Below are positions 1 to 6,357 of a stretch of 23,536 bases of DNA, piece by piece (within the stretch, counting starts at the first letter, position 1; each line of letters starts with the position of its first letter). The position numbers and the translations under genes were made by a program. The DNA lies in NCBI GenBank assembly GCA_034434895.1, contig DAOTYI010000098.1, positions 1-23,536 of the forward strand. The letters are read 5' to 3'. The stretch is from DAOTXL01 sp034434895 (lineage in GTDB: Bacteria; Chloroflexota; Anaerolineae; JAAYZQ01). The notes below the pieces were generated by a model. The model was not told where the DNA came from. It saw only the letters and a program-made list of their open reading frames with translations, and searched no databases.

Positions 1-157
1 GGAACAGCCGCCAGATGAACCAGGTCTTGCCCTTCTCCGGGCCGTCCAGGATGAGCAGGAGTTGCTGGTGGGTCTCGCCACGCAGCATCCGGCGGAACAG
101 GCCCAGCTCTGGCTCACGGTCCACAAATTTGTCGAGCAGGTCCCTGAACACGCTCAA
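1..157 (-). CDS. STAND/AAA-like P-loop NTPase, N-terminal fragment (cut by window edge)
   Basis: Only about 52 codons are visible; the gene runs off the left edge. The frame begins with TTG at 157, overlapping the TGA stop of the upstream gene in a TTGA arrangement; a GTG at 151 is an alternative start. The translated start reads FRDLLDKFVDREPELGLFRR and continues to LLLILDGPEKGKTW. The GPEKGKTW segment is a Walker A (P-loop) motif after a hydrophobic beta strand. A short helical lead-in with an FVDRE-type box just before the P-loop is the usual opening of STAND or NACHT-like ATPases, which act as signalling switches in bacterial conflict systems. The overlap with the preceding membrane-protein gene implies co-translation. 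The P-loop is certain; the STAND assignment is inferred, because Walker B and everything after it lie outside the window. Confidence 0.6.
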   Translation of the reverse strand, partial: MSVFRDLLDKFVDREPELGLFRRMLRGETHQQLLLILDGPEKGKTWFIWRLF

Positions 158-543
158 TCCTCTACAATGTCGCGCCCGGCCACGTCTGTGATCTCGGCGT
201 CGCGGAACTGGCCCTGCCTGCCAAAATCCACGCCGGGGGCCTTGCCCCCGGAGGAGGCGGCGGCAGCGGAGCCCCGGCGGATGTCGCGGCCGGCCACGCC
301 GCGGATGGTCGCGCCGGTGAACTCGTTGCCCGCGCCAAAGTTCACGCCCGGGGCAGTCGAAGCGGGGGTTTCGGGCTTTTTCTCCTGCTTGAGTGTGACA
401 GGGCCCAGCTTGAATTCCAATTTCCACTGTCGGAGCCAGCGCCGGATGGGCTCGCGCTTCCAGTAGATGAGCGCGGCGGCGACGAGGATCACCACAACCA
501 GGACGGCAATGCCCAGGGGGGACGTCAGCCAACTCCAGTTCAT
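154..543 (-). CDS. Single-pass membrane protein with two VAGRDI-type repeat motifs
   Basis: This 129-residue protein starts at an ATG preceded by a good Shine-Dalgarno (AGGAGGTGA). Residues about 9-28 form one hydrophobic membrane helix, followed by a basic, Trp-rich stretch (residues 29-41) and a low-complexity tail. The tail holds two copies of a 25-residue motif at residues 64-88 and 102-126. Each copy runs APGV-x-FG, then F-x-x-A-x-I, then VAGRDI; the linker between them is Ala/Ser/Gly-rich. Short Gly/Asn-rich repeats next to NLR-like NTPases resemble the amyloid signalling motifs described for bacterial NLR/STAND systems, so an oligomerisation or signalling tail is a reasonable hypothesis. 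No catalytic domain is visible. The gene overlaps the downstream P-loop NTPase by 4 nt, so the two are probably functional partners. I do not recognise a named family. Confidence 0.75.
   Translation of the reverse strand: MNWSWLTSPLGIAVLVVVILVAAALIYWKREPIRRWLRQWKLEFKLGPVTLKQEKKPETPASTAPGVNFGAGNEFTGATIRGVAGRDIRRGSAAAASSGGKAPGVDFGRQGQFRDAEITDVAGRDIVED
166..240 (-). repeat. VAGRDI motif, copy 2 (protein-level repeat)
   Basis: Codes for residues 102-126 of the membrane protein and ends three residues before the stop. It shares APGV, FG, F, A, I and VAGRDI at matching spacing with copy 1. Confidence 0.7.
280..354 (-). repeat. VAGRDI motif, copy 1 (protein-level repeat)
   Basis: Codes for residues 64-88 of the membrane protein. 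The 25-residue unit is the same length as copy 2 and lies 38 residues upstream of it. Differences cluster in the middle (GAGNEFTG against GRQGQFRD), while both ends are conserved. Confidence 0.7.
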
Positions 544-570
544 ACCCTCACCTCCTGACCTGAACTTTGC

Positions 571-605
571 ACCCTCCCGCAGGCCGAATCAGCCCGCGGG
601 AGGGT
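571..605. repeat. CCCTCCCGCAGG-type stem-loop between divergent genes
   Basis: Bases 571-584 and 592-605 are inverted repeats of 14 nt with one mismatch and a 7-nt loop. The CCCTCCCGCAGG core recurs at 5816-5827 and twice, as an inverted pair, at 20396-20407 and 20465-20476, so it belongs to a dispersed family. It lies in the 231-bp divergent intergenic region, about 90 bp upstream of the radC promoter. No T-run follows it in either direction, so it does not look like an intrinsic terminator. Confidence 0.65.
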
Positions 606-692
606 CTGGCCCTGGGGATATTGTACCACGGCCGGCCCGGCCGGTCAATTGGCGGCAGAGCCCGGATCAGACCTTCCCGCTCTTCTCCCGCC

Positions 693-721
693 TTGACATC
701 GGCCCGGCTATCGGGTAGAAT
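693..721 (+). promoter_or_regulatory. Sigma70-type promoter of radC
   Basis: TTGACA at 693-698 is followed after exactly 17 bp by TAGAAT at 716-721. This is a perfect -35 and a 5/6 match to the -10 consensus. Transcription would start near 728, which puts the GTG at 775 rather than the ATG at 730 as the usable start of radC. Confidence 0.75.
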
Positions 722-774
722 GGGAGGGGATGGTTCAGGCGTGCTGCACTCTGCCTTGCCGAGGAATTGGACCC

Positions 775-1476
775 GTGAGCGCCGGCGTTGAGTACAATCC
801 GACGATCAAGGAACTGCCCAGCAGCGAGCGTCCACGCGAGCGCCTGCTGCACTATGGAGCCAATGCGCTGGCCACGGCCGAGCTGTTGGCCATTATCCTG
901 CGCACCGGCACCCGCGACGAGAATGTCGTGCGCCTGGCCCAGCGGTTGCTGATCCGCTATGGTGGACTGGCGGGCCTGGCCCGGGCCAACACGGCCGAGC
1001 TATCGGCCGAACGGGGGCTGGGGCCGGCCAAGACCACCCAACTGAAGGCAGCTCTGGAACTGGGCCGACGGCTGCTGGCCGAGTCTCCCGGCGAGCGCCC
1101 CCAAATCCGGTCGCCGGCCGACGCGGCCAGCCTGGTCATGTCGGAGATGAGCCTGCTGGAGCAGGAGCATCTGCGCGTGATCCTCCTCGACACCAAAAAC
1201 TATGTCCTGGCCTCACCGACCATCTACATCGGCTCCCTGAACACCAGCCTGGTGCGGGTGGGGGAGCTGTTCCGTGAGGCGATCCGGGCCAACGCCGCCG
1301 CGCTGATCGTCCTGCACAACCACCCCTCCGGCGACCCTACCCCCAGCCCTGAGGATGTGGCCATCACCCGCCAGATCATCGAGGCCGGCAGATTGCTGGG
1401 GGTGGAGGTGATCGATCACCTGATCATCGGCCGGCAACGGTTTGTCAGCCTGAAGGAGCGAGGGCTGGGGTTTTAG
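775..1476 (+). CDS. radC: RadC/JAB-domain DNA repair-associated protein
   Basis: The 233-residue product matches the usual RadC length. The N-terminal part (residues about 10-100) carries the helix-hairpin-helix-like region typical of the UPF0758 family (LLAIILRTGT, then ERGLGPAKTTQLKAALELGRR). The C-terminal part is a JAMM/MPN-like domain with LHNHPSGDPTPSPED, which contains the HxHPSG...SxxD metal-binding motif. RadC proteins were historically tied to repair and recombination, but their biochemical role is unsettled. I chose GTG 775 because GAGGA lies about 9 nt upstream, the family begins near this point, and the promoter at 693-721 leaves the upstream ATG 730 at or before the transcription start. 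It is the first gene of a plus-strand run, followed directly by a palindromic repeat that begins at the last base of its stop codon. Confidence 0.93.
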   Translation: MSAGVEYNPTIKELPSSERPRERLLHYGANALATAELLAIILRTGTRDENVVRLAQRLLIRYGGLAGLARANTAELSAERGLGPAKTTQLKAALELGRRLLAESPGERPQIRSPADAASLVMSEMSLLEQEHLRVILLDTKNYVLASPTIYIGSLNTSLVRVGELFREAIRANAAALIVLHNHPSGDPTPSPEDVAITRQIIEAGRLLGVEVIDHLIIGRQRFVSLKERGLGF

Positions 1477-1573
1477 AGCTTGCCTGAAAACCACCAAGAC
1501 ACAAAGGACACCAAGGGGATTCGTTTCCTTCGTGTTCCTTTGTGTCTTTGTGGTAAGCTTTTCAGACCAGCTC
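1476..1573. repeat. 98-bp palindromic intergenic repeat (copy A)
   Basis: The outer arms (GAGCTTGCCTGAAAA at the left, TTTTCAGACCAGCTC at the right) are inverted repeats with a 3-nt mismatch block. The inner arms, 1490-1516 and 1527-1554, form a long imperfect hairpin built on ACCACCAAGACACAAAGGA and its complement. A longer version lies at 17101-17238 between nuoM and nuoN, and one arm recurs at 19968-19993. There is no coding sense, and I see no clear target-site duplication. It could act as a transcript-end hairpin for radC or as a mobile palindromic unit. Confidence 0.8.
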
Positions 1574-1593
1574 TTAGCGAGGGAGTGGAAGAC

Positions 1594-1929
1594 ATGTCTG
1601 AATTTTGGGTCGTGTTGATGACCGCCGGTTCGCAGGAAGAAGCCGGGCAGATCGCCCAGACACTGGTGGTCGAGAATCTGGCCGGCTGTGTGAACATCAT
1701 CCCCGGCGTGACCTCGATCTACCGCTGGGAGGGTGAGGTGCAGCGCGACCAGGAGTGGTTGCTGGTGGCCAAGAGCCACCGCTCCCTGCTGGCTGCCCTG
1801 GTCCGGCGTGTCCAGGCGCTCCACAGCTACATGATGCCGGAGATCATCGCCCTGCCGATTGTCGGCGGCAGCGAGGCCTATCTGCGCTGGCTCGAACAGG
1901 AGATCGGCTCCCCTCCGCCCGCCGGTTAG
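1594..1929 (+). CDS. cutA: CutA1-type divalent cation tolerance protein
   Basis: The 111-residue product is the normal CutA1 length and shows the family pattern: a first strand FWVVLMTAGS, the conserved helix-end NLAGCVNIIPGVTSIYRWEG with its Cys, then EWLLVAKS and a C-terminal PEIIALPIVGGSEAYLRWL segment. CutA1 forms a very stable trimer with a ferredoxin-like fold, related in shape to PII proteins. Its link to copper tolerance is historical and its molecular role is unclear. The frame stays open upstream into the palindromic repeat, but ATG 1594 is chosen because GGGAGTGGA precedes it and the family starts there. The kinase-like gene begins 49 nt downstream, so the two may share a transcript. 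Confidence 0.93.
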   Translation: MSEFWVVLMTAGSQEEAGQIAQTLVVENLAGCVNIIPGVTSIYRWEGEVQRDQEWLLVAKSHRSLLAALVRRVQALHSYMMPEIIALPIVGGSEAYLRWLEQEIGSPPPAG

Positions 1930-1978
1930 GGAGGAGCACTGACAGACGCAGCCGGAGCCTGGATACAAGGGAGGGACC

Positions 1979-3226
1979 ATGCGCGACCTGGTTCGTCAAA
2001 TCGTGGAGAGGTACAAGTCGCTCAAACTGGAGGAACAGGAGGAGGGGTATGTCCTGTTCAGCGGCGAAACCCCGGACACCCGACAGCGGGTGTGGATCAG
2101 GGTGCTGCCCCGGCTGTTGGGCAGCGACCCCCAGATCGCCGGGCGGTTCCGGCAGATGGCCAACGCCATCCGCCAGCTCAACCATCCCAATATCGCCGCC
2201 GCCCAGGAGGTGGGCGACAAAGGCGGCCTGCCCTACGTGGTGACCCGGGCGATCGAACGGGCGCAGCCCCTGGCGGCCAGGCTCGACCAGCCGTGGGCCG
2301 TGGAGGCCGCCGCCCACGTGGTGACGGAGATCGGCCAGGCGCTGGAACATGCCTGGCACAAAGGGGTCGTCCACGGTTCGCTCACGCCCGACAGCGTCCT
2401 GGTGCAGGACACCGGGCGGGTGATCGTCACCGACCTGGGGCTGGCCGCCCTGCTGGACCTGGTGGGGGCGCAGGTCAAACGGGCAGCCTCGCCCTACCTG
2501 GCCCCTGAACGGGCGGCGGGTGGACCGGCCGACCCCCGCGCCGACGTCTATTCACTGGGAGCCATTGCTTACAGCCTGCTGACCGGGCGCGGACCGGTGG
2601 TGATCCAGGGCCAGGTCCAACCCCCCAGCCGCTTCAACCCCGATGTGCCGGCCGAGATGGATCGGGTGCTGCTCAAAGCCCTGGCCCACGACCCGGCGGA
2701 ACGCTATCCCGACGTCAAATCGTTCCTGGCGGCCTTCGGGGCCATCACCCTGGCGCCGGCCGTGAAACGGGTGCTGCCTGTCCCCTCCCAGGACCGCTGC
2801 CCTCGCTGTGGCGCTGAAAAGCAGACCGGCCGCTTTTGCCGCAAGTGCGGTGCCCGCCTGGAAAGGGAACAGGTCGCCGCCCCCGCCGGCCGACCGACCC
2901 CCTCTCCCCCTGCCCGGCCGAAGGGGGAGGAGGCGATCCAGGTCACCCGGATCGAGGTGGGTTCCATCGAGGCAGGCAAGGGGATCGAAATGCACCCGAC
3001 CGTCATCGCCGAACCGTTGGCTGTGGCCGGCGAGCCGCTGGCTGTCGAGTTCCCTCCCCCTCTGGAGATGCCGCAGATCAACCTGGATGCCCTGTGGCCC
3101 CTGACCGGTGGTGGGCCGGCGTTCACCATGCCGGAACCGCCACCGATGCCGACTGTTGATTGGGGGGAGATCGCCCCGCTCATGCCCCAGATGCCGACCA
3201 TCCAGGAGAGTCAGGAGGGGGATTGA
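1979..3226 (+). CDS. Probable Ser/Thr pseudokinase with C-terminal zinc ribbon
   Basis: This 415-residue protein starts at an ATG after AAGGGAGGGACC. Residues about 1-255 follow the bacterial Ser/Thr kinase fold: an N-lobe, a helix with QLNHPNIA (67-73), YLAPERA (173-179, the APE motif) and DVYSLGAIAYSLLTG (189-203). Key catalytic positions are changed. The HRD loop reads HGSLTPD (132-138), so the catalytic Asp is Ser134. The usual beta-3 VAIK lysine region reads VWIRVLP, with Arg. DFG reads DLG (152-154), keeping its Asp. A CxxC-x9-CxxC zinc ribbon follows (Cys 274, 277, 287, 290), then a proline-rich tail. No membrane segment is seen. Its stop overlaps the TTG start of murF-alr by 4 nt, suggesting tight co-expression and a possible regulatory or scaffold role in wall synthesis. 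Loss of activity is inferred from the motifs alone. Confidence 0.85.
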   Translation: MRDLVRQIVERYKSLKLEEQEEGYVLFSGETPDTRQRVWIRVLPRLLGSDPQIAGRFRQMANAIRQLNHPNIAAAQEVGDKGGLPYVVTRAIERAQPLAARLDQPWAVEAAAHVVTEIGQALEHAWHKGVVHGSLTPDSVLVQDTGRVIVTDLGLAALLDLVGAQVKRAASPYLAPERAAGGPADPRADVYSLGAIAYSLLTGRGPVVIQGQVQPPSRFNPDVPAEMDRVLLKALAHDPAERYPDVKSFLAAFGAITLAPAVKRVLPVPSQDRCPRCGAEKQTGRFCRKCGARLEREQVAAPAGRPTPSPPARPKGEEAIQVTRIEVGSIEAGKGIEMHPTVIAEPLAVAGEPLAVEFPPPLEMPQINLDALWPLTGGGPAFTMPEPPPMPTVDWGEIAPLMPQMPTIQESQEGD

Positions 3227-5796
3227 TCCTGCTGGCCGACCTGCTGGCAGCGACCGATGGCAGGGTGCACGGGCCGGTCTTTGCCCGGGAGTTTGCCGAC
3301 TTTTGCTACGATACCCGTCTGCTCACCCGGGGTGAGCTGTTCCTGGCCGTCGTCACCGACAAGGGCGACGGCCACGATTACATTCTGGAGGCGGCGCAGG
3401 GCGGGGCAGCCGGTGTCCTTTGTCAGCGCCCCTTCGACCTGGAACCCTATGGCGTCACCTGTATCGTGGTGGAGGACACCCGCCAGGCATTGCTCGACTG
3501 GGCGCGTTTTGTCCTGAACAGGCTGCGCCCCTGCGTGGTGGGCATCACCGGCTCCAGCGGCAAGACGACCACCAAAGAGCTGACGGCGGCTGTCCTCGCC
3601 TGCCGCTATCCCGTCTTTTGCAACCCCGGCAGCTTCAATGACCGTTACGGCCTGCCCATCGCCCTGGGTCGGCTGGAGGCCAGGCATCGGGTGGCGGTGT
3701 TGGAGATGGCCTGCGACGGCCTGGACGAAATCCGGGACCTGGCGGCGCTGGCCCGGCCTCAAATCGGCGTGGTGACAACGGTCAACGAGACCCATGTGGG
3801 CTATCTGGGTTCGCTGGAGGCCATTGCCGCCGAGAAGGGGCGGCTGGTAGAGGCCCTCCCCCCGGCGCAGGCCGGCGGGGTGGCGGTGCTCAACCAGGAT
3901 GACCCTCGTGTGCGGGCGATGGCCGGCCGCACCCAGGCGCAGGTGATCACCTATGGCCTGAACGCCGAGGCCCACCTGGTGGCCGGGGCGGTCGAGGCCG
4001 ACGCAGGGGGCCTGTCGTTCACCGTCTTTGTCCGCGATTTTGCCCTGCCGGGACTGCGCGGCCGGCGCAAACTGCGGGTGCGGTTGTCGCTGTTGGGCCG
4101 GCACAATCTCTACGCGGCGCTGGCGGCTGTGGCCGTTGGGCTGGCGTTGGGGGTGCCGCTGGAGGAATCGCTGGCCGCGTTGGCCGGAGTCCGGCCTCTG
4201 CCGGGGCGGCTGAACCCCCTGCCGGGGATCCACGGCAGCCTGATCCTGGATGATAGTTTCAACGCCAGCCCGGCCTCCATGCTGGCCGCGCTGGACACAC
4301 TGGCCCTCTTTTCCACCGGGCGTCGGATCGCCATCCTGGGCGATCTGTTGGACCTGGGCGACCTGGAGGCCGAGGCCTGTCGGCGCGTAGGGCAGCGGGT
4401 CGCGCAGGTGGCCGACCTGCTGGTGGCCCAGGGCGACAGCGCCCGCCAGATCGCCGCCCAGGCGCTGCAGGCCGGATTGCCTGCCGACCGGGTGCTGGTG
4501 ACCTATACCGCCGCCGACACGGTGCGGGGCGTGGCCGGTCGGTTGCAGGCCGGGGACACGGTGCTGGTCAAAGGGGCGATGGAATCGCGCCTGGAGCAGG
4601 TGGTCGCCGCCCTGCTGGCCGATCCGGACCGGGCTGCCGATCTGCTGGTGCGGCAGACGGCCGGCTGGCAGAAGGTGCGGCTGCTCCGCCCCGGCCGGCC
4701 CACCTGGGTGGAGGTGGACCTGGAGGCGATTGCGCACAACGTGCGGTGGGTCGTCGAGAGGGTAGGGCCGGGGGTGGCCGTGCTGGCCGTACTCAAGGCC
4801 GATGCCTATGGCCACGGCGCGGTGCGGGTGGCGCGCACGGCGTTGAACAACGGCGCCCGTTACCTGGGGGTAGCCAGCATCAACGAAGGGGCGGTTCTGC
4901 GCCGGGCGGGCATCGAGGCCCCGGTGCTGGTGCTGGGTTTTACCCCGGCCTGGCAGGCCCGTGAACTGGTGCTGAACAACCTGTCGGCCACCCTCTTTGA
5001 CCTCGACGTGGCGCGGGCGCTAAGCCGAGCTGCCCGGGAACTGGACCGCCGGGTGAGGGTCCACGTCAAGGTGGATACCGGCATGGGGCGACTCGGCCTG
5101 CTGCCCGACCAGGTTGTGCCCTTTGTGCTGGAGCTGCGCACGCTGCCCGGCCTGGAGCTGGAGGGCCTCTTTACCCACTTTTCCGTCGCCGACAGCGACC
5201 CGGAATATACCCGCTGGCAGATCGGGCGTTTCCGCCAGGTGCTGACGGCGCTGGCCGGGGTGGGGATCGAATTCCCCCTGGTCCATGCTGCCAACTCGGC
5301 GGCCATTCTGACCCTGCCGGAAAGCTACTTTACGATGGTGCGGCTGGGCCTGGCCATGTACGGCCTGCACCCCTCTCCCCAGGTCCCCTGCCCGCCCGAT
5401 TTTCGCCCTGCCCTCTCCTTCAAGACGCAGGTCGCCCAGGTCAAAACACTGCCGCCGGGCAGCTTTGTCAGCTATGGCAACACCTACCAGACCAGCGGGA
5501 CGCAACGGATCGCCGTCCTGCCGGTGGGCTACGCCGACGGTTTTCGCCGGGCGCCGCGCCATTGGGGAGAGGTGCTGGTGCGCGGCCGGCGCGCGCCCAT
5601 CGTCGGCCGGGTGTGCATGGATCAGACGATGATTGACGTCACCGCCATCCCCGGCGTGCGCCAGGGCGACGAGGTGGTCCTCATCGGCGCGCAGGGAAAC
5701 GAGCGGATCACCGCCGAAGAGGTGGCCGAACGGCTGGGCACGATCAACTATGAGGTCGTCAGCGAGATCCTGGCCCGGGTGCCCAGGGTCGTGTAG
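3223..5796 (+). CDS. murF-alr: Bifunctional MurF (UDP-MurNAc-tripeptide:D-Ala-D-Ala ligase) / alanine racemase fusion
   Basis: The 857-residue product joins two consecutive activities of the D-alanine branch of peptidoglycan synthesis. Residues about 1-460 are MurF: an N-terminal substrate domain (DTRLLTRGELFLAV), the ATP loop GITGSSGKTTTKE (107-119), NETHVG, then the C-terminal ligase domain (LDDSFNASPASM, ILGDLLDLG). Residues about 494-857 are a PLP alanine racemase: WVEVDLEAI, the PLP lysine in VLKADAYGHG (Lys525), KVDTGMGRLG, HAANSAA, the catalytic-tyrosine segment VSYGNTY (Tyr751), VGYADGF and RVCMDQ. Both active sites look intact. I start at TTG 3223, which sits a few bases after AGGAGGGG and overlaps the kinase stop as TTGA; this agrees with the usual MurF N-terminus. 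An in-frame ATG at 3160 would add 21 low-similarity residues inside the kinase gene. MurF-Alr fusions are known in other phyla, notably Bacteroidota. Confidence 0.93.
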   Translation: MILLADLLAATDGRVHGPVFAREFADFCYDTRLLTRGELFLAVVTDKGDGHDYILEAAQGGAAGVLCQRPFDLEPYGVTCIVVEDTRQALLDWARFVLNRLRPCVVGITGSSGKTTTKELTAAVLACRYPVFCNPGSFNDRYGLPIALGRLEARHRVAVLEMACDGLDEIRDLAALARPQIGVVTTVNETHVGYLGSLEAIAAEKGRLVEALPPAQAGGVAVLNQDDPRVRAMAGRTQAQVITYGLNAEAHLVAGAVEADAGGLSFTVFVRDFALPGLRGRRKLRVRLSLLGRHNLYAALAAVAVGLALGVPLEESLAALAGVRPLPGRLNPLPGIHGSLILDDSFNASPASMLAALDTLALFSTGRRIAILGDLLDLGDLEAEACRRVGQRVAQVADLLVAQGDSARQIAAQALQAGLPADRVLVTYTAADTVRGVAGRLQAGDTVLVKGAMESRLEQVVAALLADPDRAADLLVRQTAGWQKVRLLRPGRPTWVEVDLEAIAHNVRWVVERVGPGVAVLAVLKADAYGHGAVRVARTALNNGARYLGVASINEGAVLRRAGIEAPVLVLGFTPAWQARELVLNNLSATLFDLDVARALSRAARELDRRVRVHVKVDTGMGRLGLLPDQVVPFVLELRTLPGLELEGLFTHFSVADSDPEYTRWQIGRFRQVLTALAGVGIEFPLVHAANSAAILTLPESYFTMVRLGLAMYGLHPSPQVPCPPDFRPALSFKTQVAQVKTLPPGSFVSYGNTYQTSGTQRIAVLPVGYADGFRRAPRHWGEVLVRGRRAPIVGRVCMDQTMIDVTAIPGVRQGDEVVLIGAQGNERITAEEVAERLGTINYEVVSEILARVPRVV

Positions 5797-5804
5797 CGTT
5801 ACTC

Positions 5805-5962
5805 GTAACTGCCTGCCCTCCCGCAGGTTAGAAACATAAATGGCGGTCAAGGTGGACCTCACCCCATCCCCCAACCCCTTTCCCCTCTCCGCGGCGGAGA
5901 GGGGAAGGGGGCCAGGGGGTAGGGGTGAGGTCAAATTTAACATTGTCGAGGCAGGTAGTTAC
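5805..5962. mobile_element. MITE-like element with 8-bp target duplication (IS66-like ends)
   Basis: The element is 158 bp. Its ends are GTAACTGCCTGCC (5805-5817) and GGCAGGTAGTTAC (5950-5962), inverted repeats matching at 12 of 13 positions. Identical 8-bp direct repeats CGTTACTC abut both ends exactly (5797-5804 and 5963-5970), the hallmark of transposition. It has no coding capacity. Ends starting GTAA with 8-bp duplications are the pattern of the IS66 family, so mobilisation by an IS66-type transposase is a reasonable inference; no transposase is in this window. It lies between the convergent murF-alr and tatA genes, and its right target copy spans the tatA stop codon. The interior carries a CCCTCCCGCAGG motif and a large GC-rich palindrome. 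A decayed relative lies at 20378-20487. Confidence 0.8.
5855..5932. repeat. 78-bp GC-rich palindrome inside the MITE
   Basis: GACCTCACCCC at 5855-5865 pairs with GGGGTGAGGTC at 5922-5932, and pairing continues inward with few mismatches to a centre at CTCTCCGCGGCGGAGAG. The RNA would fold into a long hairpin from either strand, and it could act as a transcription barrier between the convergent genes. The last bases of the window (about 23520-23536) look like the start of a similar pyrimidine-rich arm. Confidence 0.8.
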
Positions 5963-5964
5963 CG

Positions 5965-6162
5965 TTACTCTTTCTTTTCCCCGGTTTCTGTCTTCTCCGA
6001 TTCCTTGACGGGCCCCTCTTCCTCTTCTTCCTTCACAGCCTTCTTGAAGCCGCTGATCGCCTTGCCCAGGGCAGGGCCGATGTCGGCCACTTTGCCCACG
6101 CCAAAGATGAGGACGACGATCACCAGGACGATCAAGATCTCTGGCCAACCAAAACTGCCCAT
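5965..6162 (-). CDS. tatA: Sec-independent protein translocase TatA/E family
   Basis: The 65-residue protein shows the standard TatA design: a short N-terminus MGSFGWPEILIV, one membrane helix (about residues 6-22), an FG hinge (FGVGKVADIG), an amphipathic helix ALGKAISGFKKAV and an acidic tail (KEEEEE, then mixed charge). TatA oligomers form the pore through which the Tat system exports folded proteins across the inner membrane. The start ATG follows GGGGGAG. Just upstream at 6194-6209 is a perfect GGAGTG-CAAT-CACTCC inverted repeat that could be an operator or leader hairpin. The gene lies 195 bp downstream of the HEAT-repeat gene on the same strand; a repeat sits in that gap. tatC is not in the window. 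The stop codon lies within the MITE target duplication. Confidence 0.93.
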   Translation of the reverse strand: MGSFGWPEILIVLVIVVLIFGVGKVADIGPALGKAISGFKKAVKEEEEEGPVKESEKTETGEKKE

Positions 6163-6235
6163 TGTTGCTCCCCCTGTTTCAATTTATTTCTACGGAGTGC
6201 AATCACTCCCGCACCCAGCCAAAAATATCCCCTCT

Positions 6236-6301
6236 CACTGCAGAGCACGCAGAGAACGCGGAGGGATCATAAAACTCAGCGGCCTCTGCGTCTCGGCGGT
6301 G
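6236..6301. repeat. CTCTGCG-type palindromic repeat
   Basis: The left arm, CACTGCAGAGCACGCAGAG and onward, and the right arm, CTCAGCGGCCTCTGCG to GGCGGTG, form an imperfect hairpin with a short A/T-rich loop around 6267-6274. It lies in the 195-bp gap between the HEAT-repeat gene and tatA. It resembles the other dispersed hairpins of this window in size and setting but not in sequence. Confidence 0.55.
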
Positions 6302-6357
6302 CAAACCAGGACCTTTTCAGCAGCCTCCTCATGAGGAAAAAGCCCGAACCGCCCGGA

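Noticed and set aside
571..605. Stem-loop as a transcription terminator
   Set aside because: There is no T-run on either side, and it lies between divergent genes where no terminator is expected.
730..774. ATG 730 as the radC start, adding 15 residues
   Set aside because: It lies at or before the expected transcription start of the TTGACA/TAGAAT promoter, and the added residues (VQACCTLPCRGIGPV) do not resemble the RadC N-terminus.
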